Positions 1-7,239 of a DNA stretch of 21,497 bases are shown here, piece by piece (the first letter of the stretch is position 1; each line of letters starts with the position of its first letter). Below the pieces are notes generated by a model. That model saw only the letters and a program-made list of their open reading frames with translations, had not been told where the DNA came from and did not search any database. The position numbers and the translations under genes are program-made. Source of the stretch: Acididesulfobacillus acetoxydans (lineage in GTDB: Bacteria > Bacillota > Desulfitobacteriia > Desulfitobacteriales > Desulfitobacteriaceae); assembly GCF_900016645.1 (NCBI RefSeq), contig NZ_CDGJ01000012.1. One strand, given 5' to 3'.

Positions 1-549
1 GGGAACAAAGGCGCGGGTGGAATCGACGGTATGCAGGTGGACGAACTTCTACCCTACCTGAAAGGACACAAGGATGAACTTTTGCAAGCCCTCTGGGACG
101 GGAAATACCGTCCGAAACCCGTACGGAGGGTAGAAATACCCAAAGAGAACGGGAAAATGAGAAAGCTGGGAATCCCTACCGTCGTGGACAGACTGATCCA
201 ACAGGCCATAACCCAGGTCCTTTCGCCAATCTTCGAAAGGCAATTCTCAGACAACAGCTATGGGTTCCGACCTCAACGAAGCGCTCACGACGCGCTAAGA
301 GCATGTCAAAGGCATATCACAGAAGGCTTTGTCTACGTCGTGGACATGGACTTGGAGAAATACTTTGACACGGTCAACCAAAGCAAACTCATCCAAATCC
401 TCTCAGACACCATCAAAGATGGACGAGTCATATCCCTAATCCATAAATTCCTCAGAGCAGGGATTATGGTGGACGGACTATTTGAAGAAAGTCCGGAAGG
501 CGTACCCCAAGGGGGGCCCCTTAGTCCCTTACTTGGAAACGTCATGCTA
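1..549 (+). pseudogene. ltrA: Group II intron reverse transcriptase/maturase, internal fragment
   Basis: This is part of a group II intron-encoded protein, which reverse-transcribes and helps splice its intron RNA. The frame is open from the first base, where it already reads NKGAGGIDG (the RT0 block), so the true start lies left of the window. In order one sees RT1 (VEIPKENGKMRKLGIP), RT2 (FERQFSDNSYGFRP), RT3 with its catalytic aspartates (VVDMDLEKYFD) and RT4 (GVPQGGPLSPLLGN). The match stops at the single N at 550, before the YADD box. The second half of the RT active site, the thumb/maturase X domain and any endonuclease domain are therefore missing. Sequence beyond the N belongs to an IS3 transposase on the other strand. 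Family identity is very clear. Whether this is a real deletion or a contig join cannot be told from the sequence. Confidence 0.9.
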
Positions 550-550
550 N
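550..550. other. Ambiguous base at a junction of two unrelated genes
   Basis: A single N sits exactly where group II intron RT coding (plus strand) ends and IS3-type OrfB coding (minus strand) begins. Both frames run cleanly up to it and neither continues past it. The simplest reading is a contig join between two repetitive elements, written with one N. Confidence 0.85.
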
Positions 551-830
551 TTTGCAAAGCTTGGAATAAGGTAATAGCTTCCGGTGTAGCCCTGAAAGAT
601 CTGCAAATGCAAGTAGATTCGATAGGCGCCATAGTCCGGGTTGTCTGCACGAATCTGACGGATTTTAGCCAAAAGCTCATCATATTTGTAGGGTCGGGAT
701 GCTCTGTTCAACCATTTGTAATACCCAGCTGCACTCACCTGTAAAGCCTTACACAGGTTTTTTATACTATAACCTAGGTTGTCTTTGGTTTTCAGTCTCC
801 CGATAAATTGAAACAGGTTTCGCGCAGCTA
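551..830 (-). pseudogene. IS3-family transposase OrfB, N-terminal fragment
   Basis: On the minus strand an open frame reads KDNLGYSIKNLCKALQVSAA then GYYKWLNRA and later YGAYRIYLHLQ. This is the N-terminal helix-turn-helix region of an IS3-family (IS150/IS2-like) OrfB, placed just after and in another frame from the OrfA remnant, as expected for the programmed-frameshift layout of IS3 elements. A GTG at 738 could be read as a start, but the homology begins earlier, next to the OrfA stop. The frame hits the N at 550, so the whole DDE catalytic core is absent. No functional transposase can be made from what is visible. Confidence 0.8.
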
Positions 831-1114
831 CTTCTTTTGGCTCTCGGCGAAAAAACCTAAGGCCCTTTTGAAAATGTCATTGGCGACCTCAAGATCTTTG
901 ATCTTCTTCTCCATCGCCCGTATTTCAGCGGTTTTAGGGTCTAGCCGCTTGTGTCCGCTTCCCACAAAAGCGATAGTTCCATGCTGATTGATTTTACTTC
1001 TCCAAGTGTACAGTGTGGTCTGGGGTATCCCTAACTCTCTGAGGCGGCCTTGGGGCCTACTTCATGGGCCAATTTGACAGCCTCTTCTTTAAATTCTTTG
1101 TTATACACTCGCAT
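828..1114 (-). pseudogene. IS3-family transposase OrfA, frameshifted
   Basis: Minus-strand ATG at 1114 opens with MRVYNKEFKEEAVKLAHEVG, the start of a typical IS3-family OrfA helix-turn-helix protein. Around 1045-1055 the frame slips. The original frame stops, while the continuation RELGIPQTTLYTWRSKINQ followed by a leucine-zipper-like stretch (IRAMEKKIKDLEVANDIF) sits in a neighbouring frame and ends at a TAG at 828-830. The span is 287 bases, not a multiple of three, which confirms a net indel. Together with the adjacent OrfB piece it is one dead IS3-type element transcribed leftwards. Confidence 0.8.
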
Positions 1115-1177
1115 CTAGAATTCCTTCTTTCCTTTTTATATTCTTTCCAGTTTTACGAGTTTCCTGACTCAACTAAA

Positions 1178-1579
1178 ATGATACCACTCCAGTGGGATTG
1201 CACGTACCACATAGTATTCATTCCAAAATACCGACGAAAAACGATGTACGGGGAACTGAGGACCGATGTCCGAGAGATCATCAAAAAACTATGCGAGTAC
1301 AAAGATGTGGCGATTGTAGAAGGAAGTGTAAGTGTTGATCATGTGCATCTGTGTGTAAAAATCCCGCCTAAGCTCAGTGTCTCAGAGTTTTTGGGGTACT
1401 TAAAGGAAAAAAGCGCACTGATGATATTTGATCGGCACCCGGAGTGTAAGCAAAAAGGCAATCGACATTTTTAGGCGAAAGGGTACTATGTGAATACAGT
1501 GGGCAAGAACGAGGAAGAGATCAAGAAGTACATCAAGAATCAGGTTGAAGCGGATCGAATCGAAGACAACGTAAAATAG
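1178..1579 (+). pseudogene. tnpA: IS200/IS605-family Y1 transposase TnpA with an amber codon
   Basis: TnpA enzymes of this family are single-strand HUH nucleases that excise and insert an IS via a tyrosine. From the ATG at 1178 the protein reads QWDCTYHIVFIPKYRRK, then VSVDHVHL, which carries the HUH metal-binding histidines. At 1472-1474 the codon expected for the conserved Trp in the NRHFW motif is TAG. Reading straight on in the same frame gives AKGYYVNTVGKNEEEIKKYI, which contains the catalytic Tyr, and ends naturally with TAG at 1577. One TGG-to-TAG change therefore removes the nucleophile from an otherwise full-length (about 133 aa) protein. There is no tnpB or iscB partner in the window. 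The longer upstream start at 1064 is rejected because it is hydrophobic filler overlapping the IS3 end. Confidence 0.85.
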
Positions 1580-1588
1580 CAACCGTAA

Positions 1589-1644
1589 AAACCCCTTTAG
1601 GGGTTGCCAGCACTATAGGCTTGCGGAACCACGCCTTCAGGCGT
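1589..1644 (+). mobile_element. Right-end hairpins of the IS200-like element (candidate)
   Basis: Directly after the transposase frame lie two short perfect hairpins: ACCCC-ttta-GGGGT (about 1591-1604) and ACGCC-ttca-GGCGT (1631-1644). IS200/IS605 elements carry subterminal imperfect palindromes recognised by TnpA in single-stranded form, so these fit the right end. The exact cleavage site cannot be placed by eye. Confidence 0.45.
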
Positions 1645-1699
1645 AGTAGGTTGTCATAGATTTCTGCTCAACGAGCGCGTAATAGAACCCAATTAGAAC

Positions 1700-2065
1700 T
1701 TCCTGACTCCTGAATGCACGTTAAGCGTGAAACCGCAGAAGATGCAAACGGGCGAGCGCTGCAAGTGCTTAGCGAACCTTTCAGGCAAAGGACCCGTCCG
1801 CGCACGCAGAAGGTGCAGCGTTAAAACGTCCCTCAGACGTCAGTCCCGTTAGTCCACATGCGGACTAACGCCGAAGGCGGTGCAGACTGACGCCAAATGC
1901 GCCCGACAGGGCAACAGCAATTTGGATTCCACTGCTTAATACCCTGAGGTTAGGCGCGTTGGCGGAGCCTTCGAGTACGCAGCTCCGGCCTGGTGCAAGG
2001 TGAGCGTGCACTGCAGAGCCGTCCGCCGGCCCAAGAGCGCCGGAAAGTGCTAGAATAGACGCGAG
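1700..2065 (+). ncRNA. GC-rich, stem-rich non-coding segment (R1), candidate structured RNA
   Basis: No convincing gene occupies this stretch, which is much richer in GC than the AT-rich promoter region after it. It is packed with stems: a 9-bp hairpin CGTTAGTCC/GGACTAACG (1847-1870); CGCC-gaa-GGCG beside it; an enclosing GTCAGTC/GACTGAC pairing that would make a three-way junction; GCCC-gaca-GGGC; and GGAGC/GCTCC. The block ACCCTGAGGTTAGGCGC (1941-1957) recurs with two changes at 17875-17891 inside another structured region. The segment CAGGCAAAGGACC (from 1782) resembles one strand of a glycine riboswitch, but the other conserved parts are not convincing. It lies beside an IS200 element, so a transposon-associated RNA (HEARO/omega-RNA type) is a possibility, not a demonstration. 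Confidence 0.35.
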
Positions 2066-2156
2066 ACTTTGACGTGTCCTCGTCCTGCTCACTGTTTGTA
2101 GTTGACTTCATCAGCCTACCTCTGAATAGTTACTGTTCTTGAAATAAAATTAACTA

Positions 2157-2185
2157 TTGCAATTGGCTAAGTATTGTATTATCAT
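2157..2185 (+). promoter_or_regulatory. Sigma-A type promoter for the GntR gene
   Basis: TTGCAA (2157-2162) and TATCAT (2180-2185) are separated by 17 bases, in an AT-rich stretch upstream of the regulator. Transcription would begin near 2192, so the palindrome at 2201-2218 falls in the early transcribed region, a good place for autorepression. Confidence 0.5.
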
Positions 2186-2200
2186 GTCAAATAAGATAAG

Positions 2201-2218
2201 ACGTCGGACGTCCGATGT
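2201..2218. promoter_or_regulatory. Palindromic operator candidate for the GntR regulator
   Basis: A perfect 12-bp palindrome TCGGACGTCCGA (2204-2215) extends to 18 bp with one mismatched pair. It lies between the putative promoter and the start codon of a FadR/FCD-type GntR gene; such regulators bind short palindromes and commonly repress themselves. The core GTCGGAC recurs at 6348-6354 before the transketolase genes, and a related site, GTATC-n5-GATAC containing GGTCGG, is at 3021-3035 before the transporter. Confidence 0.5.
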
Positions 2219-2253
2219 AAGATGTATGCTTGGGGCGTAGGGGGTATAGGGTT

Positions 2254-2946
2254 TTGCAATCGAAGACTGATCGAAATCTTCTCTCAAATGAAGTGGCAGG
2301 TAATATCAGGGAACTTATTATTAAACGCGAGCTGAAGCCAAACGAAAAGTTACCAAACGAGATGGAATTGTCGGCTCAGATGGGAGTGAGTAGAACAACT
2401 ATCCGGGAGGCAATTAAAATACTCGTTTCCAACAATATTGTTGAAGTATCAAGAGGAAAAGGAACTTTTGTGACCAATCAACCAGGGCTAGTAAAAGATC
2501 CGCTCGGGGTGAATTTCATGGATCATGATAATCTTCTTGAATTTCTGTTTGAAACGAGAATGCTTATCGAACCTGGAGTGGTTGCTTTAGCGGCAGAAAG
2601 GGCTACCAAGCAAGACTTGATCAAAATCAAAGAGTCTATTGAGCGAATGAGTGATGATCTTAAGAAAAAGAAAGCCTACAGCAACGAGGACTTACTTTTT
2701 CACGTTTCAATTGCCTTAGCTTCGAGGAATCCGATTATTCAGCGCATTGTCCCAATAATCAACGAATCAATTGCTCATGGCTACGAGGAAACTGTCAATA
2801 TTCCTGAAAGTTCCTGCAAAGCGATCGTAGCTCATCAACATATTTATCAGGCCATAGAATCCCGAGATCCCGATCAGGCTAAAACGGAGATGTTAACACA
2901 CCTTCACGAAGCTTTGGAAGATATAAAATCTAAGAAGAAAAAATAG
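2254..2946 (+). CDS. GntR-family (FadR/FCD) transcriptional regulator
   Basis: This is a DNA-binding repressor or activator likely controlling the sugar-acid operon that follows. The N-terminal winged helix covers about the first 70 residues (ELSAQMGVSRTTIREAIKIL, then VSRGKGTFV). The C-terminal all-helical FCD ligand domain has the expected metal-site pattern: Asp and His in NEDLLFH, His in VAHQHIYQAI and His in LTHLHEAL. FCD regulators of this type (UxuR/ExuR, KdgR-like) often sense uronates or related acids through a metal-bound carboxylate, which fits the neighbourhood. I chose the TTG at 2254 because AGGGGG (2239-2244) lies 9 bases before it. A TTG at 2230 in the same frame has no ribosome site. 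The effector is unknown. Confidence 0.9.
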   Translation: MQSKTDRNLLSNEVAGNIRELIIKRELKPNEKLPNEMELSAQMGVSRTTIREAIKILVSNNIVEVSRGKGTFVTNQPGLVKDPLGVNFMDHDNLLEFLFETRMLIEPGVVALAAERATKQDLIKIKESIERMSDDLKKKKAYSNEDLLFHVSIALASRNPIIQRIVPIINESIAHGYEETVNIPESSCKAIVAHQHIYQAIESRDPDQAKTEMLTHLHEALEDIKSKKKK

Positions 2947-3020
2947 AAGATGGGTGCGTTAGAGAATCCAGAGGCTTGGGGGTTATCCAAACCTGTATCC
3001 TTGTAATCCTGGCTAAGAGG

Positions 3021-3035
3021 GTATCGGTCGGATAC
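3021..3035. promoter_or_regulatory. Second operator-like site upstream of the transporter
   Basis: GTATC-GGTCG-GATAC is an inverted repeat with a centre resembling the GTCGGAC core of the palindrome before the GntR gene. It lies in the roughly 250-base leader between the regulator and the binding-protein gene. I see no strong promoter in this leader; TTGTAC-17-TGGAAT (3081-3109) is only a weak candidate. Confidence 0.3.
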
Positions 3036-3197
3036 TATTTTGCGTGAAAAGTCTGAGAGGGGGGACGTATTCAAAAGATTTTGTACCAGGTGCTCAGAAT
3101 ATTTGGAATTGGGGGTAAAAACTAGAATCACTAAACCAGGAACGTTTAGATTGCTGTAACACATGGTTAATGATGACTAGACTTAGGAGGTAAGAGC

Positions 3198-4517
3198 ATG
3201 ATTCAGCGACTAGTTAATAGCTTTCGGCGTAAGTCAAGAGTAACAAGAATCATGGTGATGCTCGCGGTGACGGCAGTCCTTCTTGGCAGCGTTGTAGGAT
3301 GTGGCCAAACTGCGCAACAGGCAGCCAATAGTAGTCAAAAAAGTAGTGGCGGCAGTGTGCAAACTATTACCTATTGGTATTGGCTGGATGATCCTTCTCA
3401 TAACACAACTCAGGAGTTAATCGATAAATTTAACAGCGAACATCCGAATATTCATGTAGTCGGCAAGATGATCCCCTTTAATAATTATCAACAAACTCTA
3501 ATTAACGCAGTTTCTTCGGGTGACGCTCCTGATGCCGCACGCTTTAAGGACTGGTGGGTAGGTCAGTTCGAAGCAAATAATCTTCTCGAACCTCTTGATT
3601 CCTATATTAGACATTGGAAATATCAACCGGACATGATTCCGGCTATGTGGGACACCGGGAAAATTAACGAGAATTCAGCAGTTTATATGATGCCACAAGC
3701 CTATATCGATTTTTATCTATATTACCGCAAAGATTTATTTGCGAAGGCTAATCTGCAACCTCCGACAACTTTCGCTGAATTCGAAAAAGATGCTCAAGTA
3801 CTTACCAATGCTCAGAATAAACAGTATGGGTTTGCTATGCGTGGTGGCTCAGGCGGTCAGGATCAATGGTACGCGTTTATGCTGGCCGGGGGAGCACAGA
3901 TGGTCGATGCTAATGGCAATGTAGTCATTAACAGCGATAAGGCCGTGCAAGTCAATCAGTGGTACATTGATCTGTTTAAGAACGATCATGTTGCTCCTCC
4001 GAGCGCGGTAACAGATTCTTACGCGCAGTTGCTCGCAGGTTTTGAGAATGGTACGTATGCGATGATGGCTCATCATATTGGAAGTTACGCAATTCTGTCC
4101 AAACAATTAGGGGACAAGTTGGGCGTCATTCCGATTCCACAGGCCGATCCGAGTCATCCGGCGACCATGGGCACGATGTCCGGTAATGTTATCTTTAGTT
4201 CCAGTAAAGTTAAGCAAGCAGCCTGGACTTTCGAATCATGGTTAGCTAGCCCAGAAGCTTTGAATATTCTTGATCGCTCAACCAATGCGCAACTTCCTGT
4301 TTTAAACTCGGTGGCAGAAGAGCCATATTTCCAAGATAACCCGGGTTGGAAAGTGGCAATTCAAGAAGAGAGCTATGCTAAGGTATGGCCGCCGCTCAAG
4401 GGAGTGGGTGACGTCGCAGGGCATGTTTGGCAGCAAACCTTTGACCGAGCTCTCTTGGGTCAGATGTCCAGCAAACAAATGCTCGATCAAATTGCCACTA
4501 CTCTTAAGGAAAAATAA
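3198..4517 (+). CDS. Sugar ABC transporter substrate-binding lipoprotein (family 1)
   Basis: This is the extracellular receptor of a carbohydrate ABC importer. It begins with a basic n-region and hydrophobic segment ending in the lipobox SVVGC (Cys35), so it should be lipid-anchored on the outer face of the membrane after signal peptidase II cleavage. A Ser/Gly/Gln-rich linker follows, then a MalE/UgpB-like fold starting QTITYWYWLDDPSHN with the usual ELIDKFNSEHPNI segment. At 439 aa it is full length. AGGAGG lies about 8 bases before the ATG. The aromatic-rich surface (WYW, DKWW-type patches) is normal for sugar binding. The next genes are its two permeases; a GC-rich stem-loop separates them. 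The substrate cannot be read from the sequence; an acidic sugar is inferred from neighbours. Confidence 0.93.
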   Translation: MIQRLVNSFRRKSRVTRIMVMLAVTAVLLGSVVGCGQTAQQAANSSQKSSGGSVQTITYWYWLDDPSHNTTQELIDKFNSEHPNIHVVGKMIPFNNYQQTLINAVSSGDAPDAARFKDWWVGQFEANNLLEPLDSYIRHWKYQPDMIPAMWDTGKINENSAVYMMPQAYIDFYLYYRKDLFAKANLQPPTTFAEFEKDAQVLTNAQNKQYGFAMRGGSGGQDQWYAFMLAGGAQMVDANGNVVINSDKAVQVNQWYIDLFKNDHVAPPSAVTDSYAQLLAGFENGTYAMMAHHIGSYAILSKQLGDKLGVIPIPQADPSHPATMGTMSGNVIFSSSKVKQAAWTFESWLASPEALNILDRSTNAQLPVLNSVAEEPYFQDNPGWKVAIQEESYAKVWPPLKGVGDVAGHVWQQTFDRALLGQMSSKQMLDQIATTLKEK

Positions 4518-4530
4518 CGTTTAAGATGTG

Positions 4531-4555
4531 CGGGGACGGCGCGCAGCCGCCCCCG
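4531..4555 (+). promoter_or_regulatory. Intercistronic GC-rich stem-loop
   Basis: CGGGG-A-CGGC, loop GCGCA, GCCG-C-CCCCG forms a 9-bp stem with one A-C mismatch, 13 bases after the binding-protein stop. There is no T tract, so it is more likely an RNA stabiliser or partial block that keeps binding-protein mRNA above permease mRNA, as is known for maltose-type operons. Confidence 0.6.
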
Positions 4556-4585
4556 TCGTCAAAGTTCAATTTGGGGGTTAATTCC

Positions 4586-5512
4586 TTGAACACTGCAAAT
4601 CCAATTATCCCGAAGGGAAGATCCGGCAAAGGAAAACTGTACAAATACTGGTACCCGTATTTCTATTTGTTGCCCGCTGCCGTGGTTGTCATCACGATTA
4701 TCGGGTATCCGGTAGTGAGAGCTGTGGTCACAAGCCTTTTTCACGATAATCCTCTTAATCCTAAGATGACCTTTGTTGGCTTCAGCAACTATGTTAGCGT
4801 ACTGGAAGACCATGTTTTCCATGTTGCCGTTCTCAATTCACTCATCTGGATTTTCGGCATCGTCCTTTTTCAGTTTGGTCTCGGTATGATTGGTGCCTTG
4901 TTATTAAATGAGAAGTTTCGGGGACGCGGTGTAGTACGTGGATTGGTATTGATTCCCTGGGCTACTCCCAGTGTCCTGGCGGCTATGATGTGGATCTGGA
5001 TCCTCGACGCTAACCATGGTGTTGTCAACGACTTACTAACTAGGATGGGACTGTCCTTCTTATCACAGCCTTGGTTTTCACAGCCGCATACGGCTTTGCC
5101 CGCTTTAATGCTGATTGACATTTGGCAGGGCGTACCGTTTTTTGCCGTGATGATTTTGGCCGCTCTCCAAACCATTCCCGAGGATTTGGTTGAGGCCTCG
5201 TTTTTAGATGGGGCAACAGCCTGGAACACCTTCTGGCAGGTTAAGTTTCCTATTATCTTGCCTACCGTCCTCATTACCACTCTCTTAAGGATCGTGTGGA
5301 CTGCAAGTTACATGGATCTAATCTTGGTCATTACGCAAGGCGGACCCGGTTACGCAACCCTTACGGTGCCGGCGTATGCTTACTATATGGCCTACTCAGA
5401 TCTAAATTTTGGTGGGGCGACGGCAACGGCCGTCTTGCAGGGACTGGCACTCTTAGGGGTAGTCTTGGTTTACCTTAAAATACTGACAAAGCAGGGGATA
5501 TTGGAGAAATGA
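4586..5512 (+). CDS. Sugar ABC transporter permease, MalF/UgpA type
   Basis: This inner-membrane subunit forms half the translocation channel. The protein has about six hydrophobic segments, the first at FYLLPAAVVVITIIGYP. The cytoplasmic EAA loop is EDLVEASFLDGATAW (from about residue 199), which docks the ATPase. I start it at the TTG at 4586, which has GGGGGT 7 bases upstream. An ATG at 4526 in the same frame would translate through the stem-loop at 4531-4555 and add a Pro/Gly-rich tail unlike the family. The resulting 308 aa is a normal length. The gene overlaps the next permease by ATGA. No nucleotide-binding protein is encoded nearby, so a shared MsmX-type ATPase elsewhere is expected. 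Confidence 0.92.
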   Translation: MNTANPIIPKGRSGKGKLYKYWYPYFYLLPAAVVVITIIGYPVVRAVVTSLFHDNPLNPKMTFVGFSNYVSVLEDHVFHVAVLNSLIWIFGIVLFQFGLGMIGALLLNEKFRGRGVVRGLVLIPWATPSVLAAMMWIWILDANHGVVNDLLTRMGLSFLSQPWFSQPHTALPALMLIDIWQGVPFFAVMILAALQTIPEDLVEASFLDGATAWNTFWQVKFPIILPTVLITTLLRIVWTASYMDLILVITQGGPGYATLTVPAYAYYMAYSDLNFGGATATAVLQGLALLGVVLVYLKILTKQGILEK

Positions 5513-6345
5513 TCAAAAAAAAGAGTAGGATAGGACGCCCGTTAATGTGGATAGTATTAATTGGTTGGTTGCTATTTGCTTTAGGTCCGTATATTTGGAT
5601 GTTTTTGACCTCGATCAAACCGACATCCGAGTTGTTTGCCCGTCCTATGCACTATTTACCCCAACACGGGACGCTTGCGGCCTATCGTGAACTAATCAGC
5701 ACGACGCCTTTCCTGGAATTTATGGAGCACAGCTTATTGGTGGCCGCATTTACTGCCATGTTTACCTTGTTATTAGCCACTCCGGCGGGATTTAGTCTAT
5801 CCAGACACACTTTTAAAGGGAAAAAGGTTGTGCTTTCTCTGCTCATATCTTCACAGTTTTTTCCGTCCATTTTGCTTGTGCTGGCGCTGTACCCGATCAT
5901 GCGAAGCACAGGCCTGATCCACACGATGTCCGGCTTGATTGTTGTTTACACGGCGTTCGTAACCCCGTTTACTACTTGGTTGATGAAAGGCTTTTTTGAC
6001 GGTATACCCAAAGATGTTGATGAAGCTGCCAAGGTGGACGGGTGTAGCGAATTTGAGGTGATTTGGTACGTTTTATTACCGGTACTGGTCCCCGGGTTGG
6101 TAGCAGCCGGAGCCTACATCGTCATTTTCTCCTGGAATGAGTTTTTATTTGCCTTAACTTTTGCCTCTAATACCGGAGCCAGTACACTGCCGGTTGGTTT
6201 AAACACATTTATCGGTGACTATATCACACGCTGGGACCTGCTAACCGCAGGAGGTGTGGTTTCCGCCATCCCGATTGTGATCTTCTTTATGTTAATTCAA
6301 AAGAGACTGATAAGCGGTTTGACAGCGGGCGCTGTAAAAAGTTGA
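5509..6345 (+). CDS. Sugar ABC transporter permease, MalG/UgpE type
   Basis: This is the second channel subunit. It starts inside the end of the preceding permease (ATGA overlap at 5509-5512), implying translational coupling and equal dosage. Hydrophobic segments include MWIVLIGWLLFALGPYIWMF at the N-terminus and about five more. The EAA loop is PKDVDEAAKVDGCSEFEVIW (about residues 167-186), with the conserved Gly. Length 278 aa is standard for the MalG group. With the lipoprotein and the other permease it makes a CUT1-type importer lacking only the ATPase. Confidence 0.93.
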   Translation: MIKKKSRIGRPLMWIVLIGWLLFALGPYIWMFLTSIKPTSELFARPMHYLPQHGTLAAYRELISTTPFLEFMEHSLLVAAFTAMFTLLLATPAGFSLSRHTFKGKKVVLSLLISSQFFPSILLVLALYPIMRSTGLIHTMSGLIVVYTAFVTPFTTWLMKGFFDGIPKDVDEAAKVDGCSEFEVIWYVLLPVLVPGLVAAGAYIVIFSWNEFLFALTFASNTGASTLPVGLNTFIGDYITRWDLLTAGGVVSAIPIVIFFMLIQKRLISGLTAGAVKS

Positions 6346-6419
6346 CAGTCGGACAGGGTAAGCCACCTCTTTTAGCCCCTTAATAAATTATTGTGTTGTA
6401 ACAAAAAGGAGCTGTAATT

Positions 6420-7238
6420 ATGGAACCAATTGAACAAGAAGATCTGGTCAAACTAAATCAAGCGATCAGGAGGGACATTGTCCAAATGATCGGCATCGCT
6501 AAATCAGGTCATCCGGGAGGGTCTTTATCCTGTGTGGAAATACTGTCCGTTTTGTATTTCAGGATTATGAATATAGACCCAAAAAATCCAAAGGGGGAAG
6601 CGCGGGACCGCTTCATACTGAGTAAAGGACACGCAGCGCCAGCGCTCTATTCTGTCTTAGCCCACAGGGGCTTTTTCCCGATGGAGGAACTATTAACTTT
6701 GCGCAAGTTCGGCTCCCGTTTACAGGGACACCCGGACATGAAAAAGACTCCGGGTATTGATGCATCGACAGGTTCTTTGGGGCAGGGGTTATCCATTTCT
6801 GTAGGGCTGGCTCTTGGCAGCAGGCTTAGTGGCAAGGGCTATCAAGTGTATACCTTGGTTGGGGACGGTGAGATTCAAGAAGGCCAGTTTTGGGAGGCAT
6901 CGATGGCTGCGGCTCATTACAAACTCAGCAAGCTGACGCTGGTGTTGGATTACAATGGGTTGCAAATTGACGGAAAAAATGAGGAAGTAATGTCCTTTGG
7001 CAATATAAGGAACAAGTTAGAATCATTTGGTTTTGAAGTATTCGAAGTGGATGGCCACTCGCTCGAGCAATTAGAAGCAGCTTTTAAGTCGACTGTAAAG
7101 GACAGGCCTAAATGCATTATTGCTCACACTCACAAGGGCCAGGGCGTTTCCTTTATGAAAGATCAAGTTGGCTGGCATGGCAAGGCACCTAATGACGAAG
7201 AAGTTGCCAGGGCACTATCCGAACTGGAGGGGTTTTAA
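6420..7238 (+). CDS. Transketolase, N-terminal (thiamine diphosphate) subunit
   Basis: This is half of a two-subunit transketolase, which moves a two-carbon unit from a ketose to an aldose. HPGG at residues 31-34, SKGHAAPALY at 68-77 and GSLGQGLS at 118-125 are family motifs. The ThDP/metal signature runs from GDGEIQEG (148) to N179. It ends at about 272 aa where a single-chain enzyme would enter its pyrimidine-binding domain; that domain is the next gene. AAGGAG lies before the ATG. The preceding 74-base gap contains GTCGGAC, the core of the regulator's palindrome. Sitting in an importer operon rather than with pentose-phosphate genes suggests a catabolic, substrate-specific role, as for SqwGH or apulose-4-phosphate transketolases. 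Confidence 0.93.
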   Translation: MEPIEQEDLVKLNQAIRRDIVQMIGIAKSGHPGGSLSCVEILSVLYFRIMNIDPKNPKGEARDRFILSKGHAAPALYSVLAHRGFFPMEELLTLRKFGSRLQGHPDMKKTPGIDASTGSLGQGLSISVGLALGSRLSGKGYQVYTLVGDGEIQEGQFWEASMAAAHYKLSKLTLVLDYNGLQIDGKNEEVMSFGNIRNKLESFGFEVFEVDGHSLEQLEAAFKSTVKDRPKCIIAHTHKGQGVSFMKDQVGWHGKAPNDEEVARALSELEGF

Positions 7239-7239
7239 C

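Larger units (their letters stand above)
1161..1709 (+). repeat. 10-bp direct repeat flanking the IS200-like transposase
   Basis: The same ten bases, TTCCTGACTC, occur at 1161-1170, just before the Y1 transposase start, and again at 1700-1709, just after its 3' hairpins, in the same orientation. The left copy also lies where the outer end of the IS3 element should be. IS200/IS605 elements do not normally duplicate their target, so this may be a shared end or a relic of an older insertion. The spacing and uniqueness are seen; the cause is inferred. Confidence 0.45.

Noticed and set aside
1472..1474. Pyrrolysine insertion at the in-frame TAG of the transposase
   Set aside because: The expected residue is the conserved Trp of the NRHFW motif and TGG is one base away; nonsense mutation is far simpler.
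1770..1800. Glycine riboswitch, suggested by the CAGGCAAAGGACC segment
   Set aside because: The matching GGAGAG strand and canonical GCCGAAGG loop are not properly placed and no glycine gene follows; kept only as a remark on the structured segment.
1865..2092. A 75-codon minus-strand open frame in the structured segment
   Set aside because: No recognisable domain, no ribosome site, and its composition is explained by GC-rich stem-forming sequence.
2947..3197. A minus-strand 86-codon frame in the leader before the binding-protein gene
   Set aside because: It overlaps the regulator's 3' end and leader, lacks domain features, and the region is better explained as regulatory sequence.
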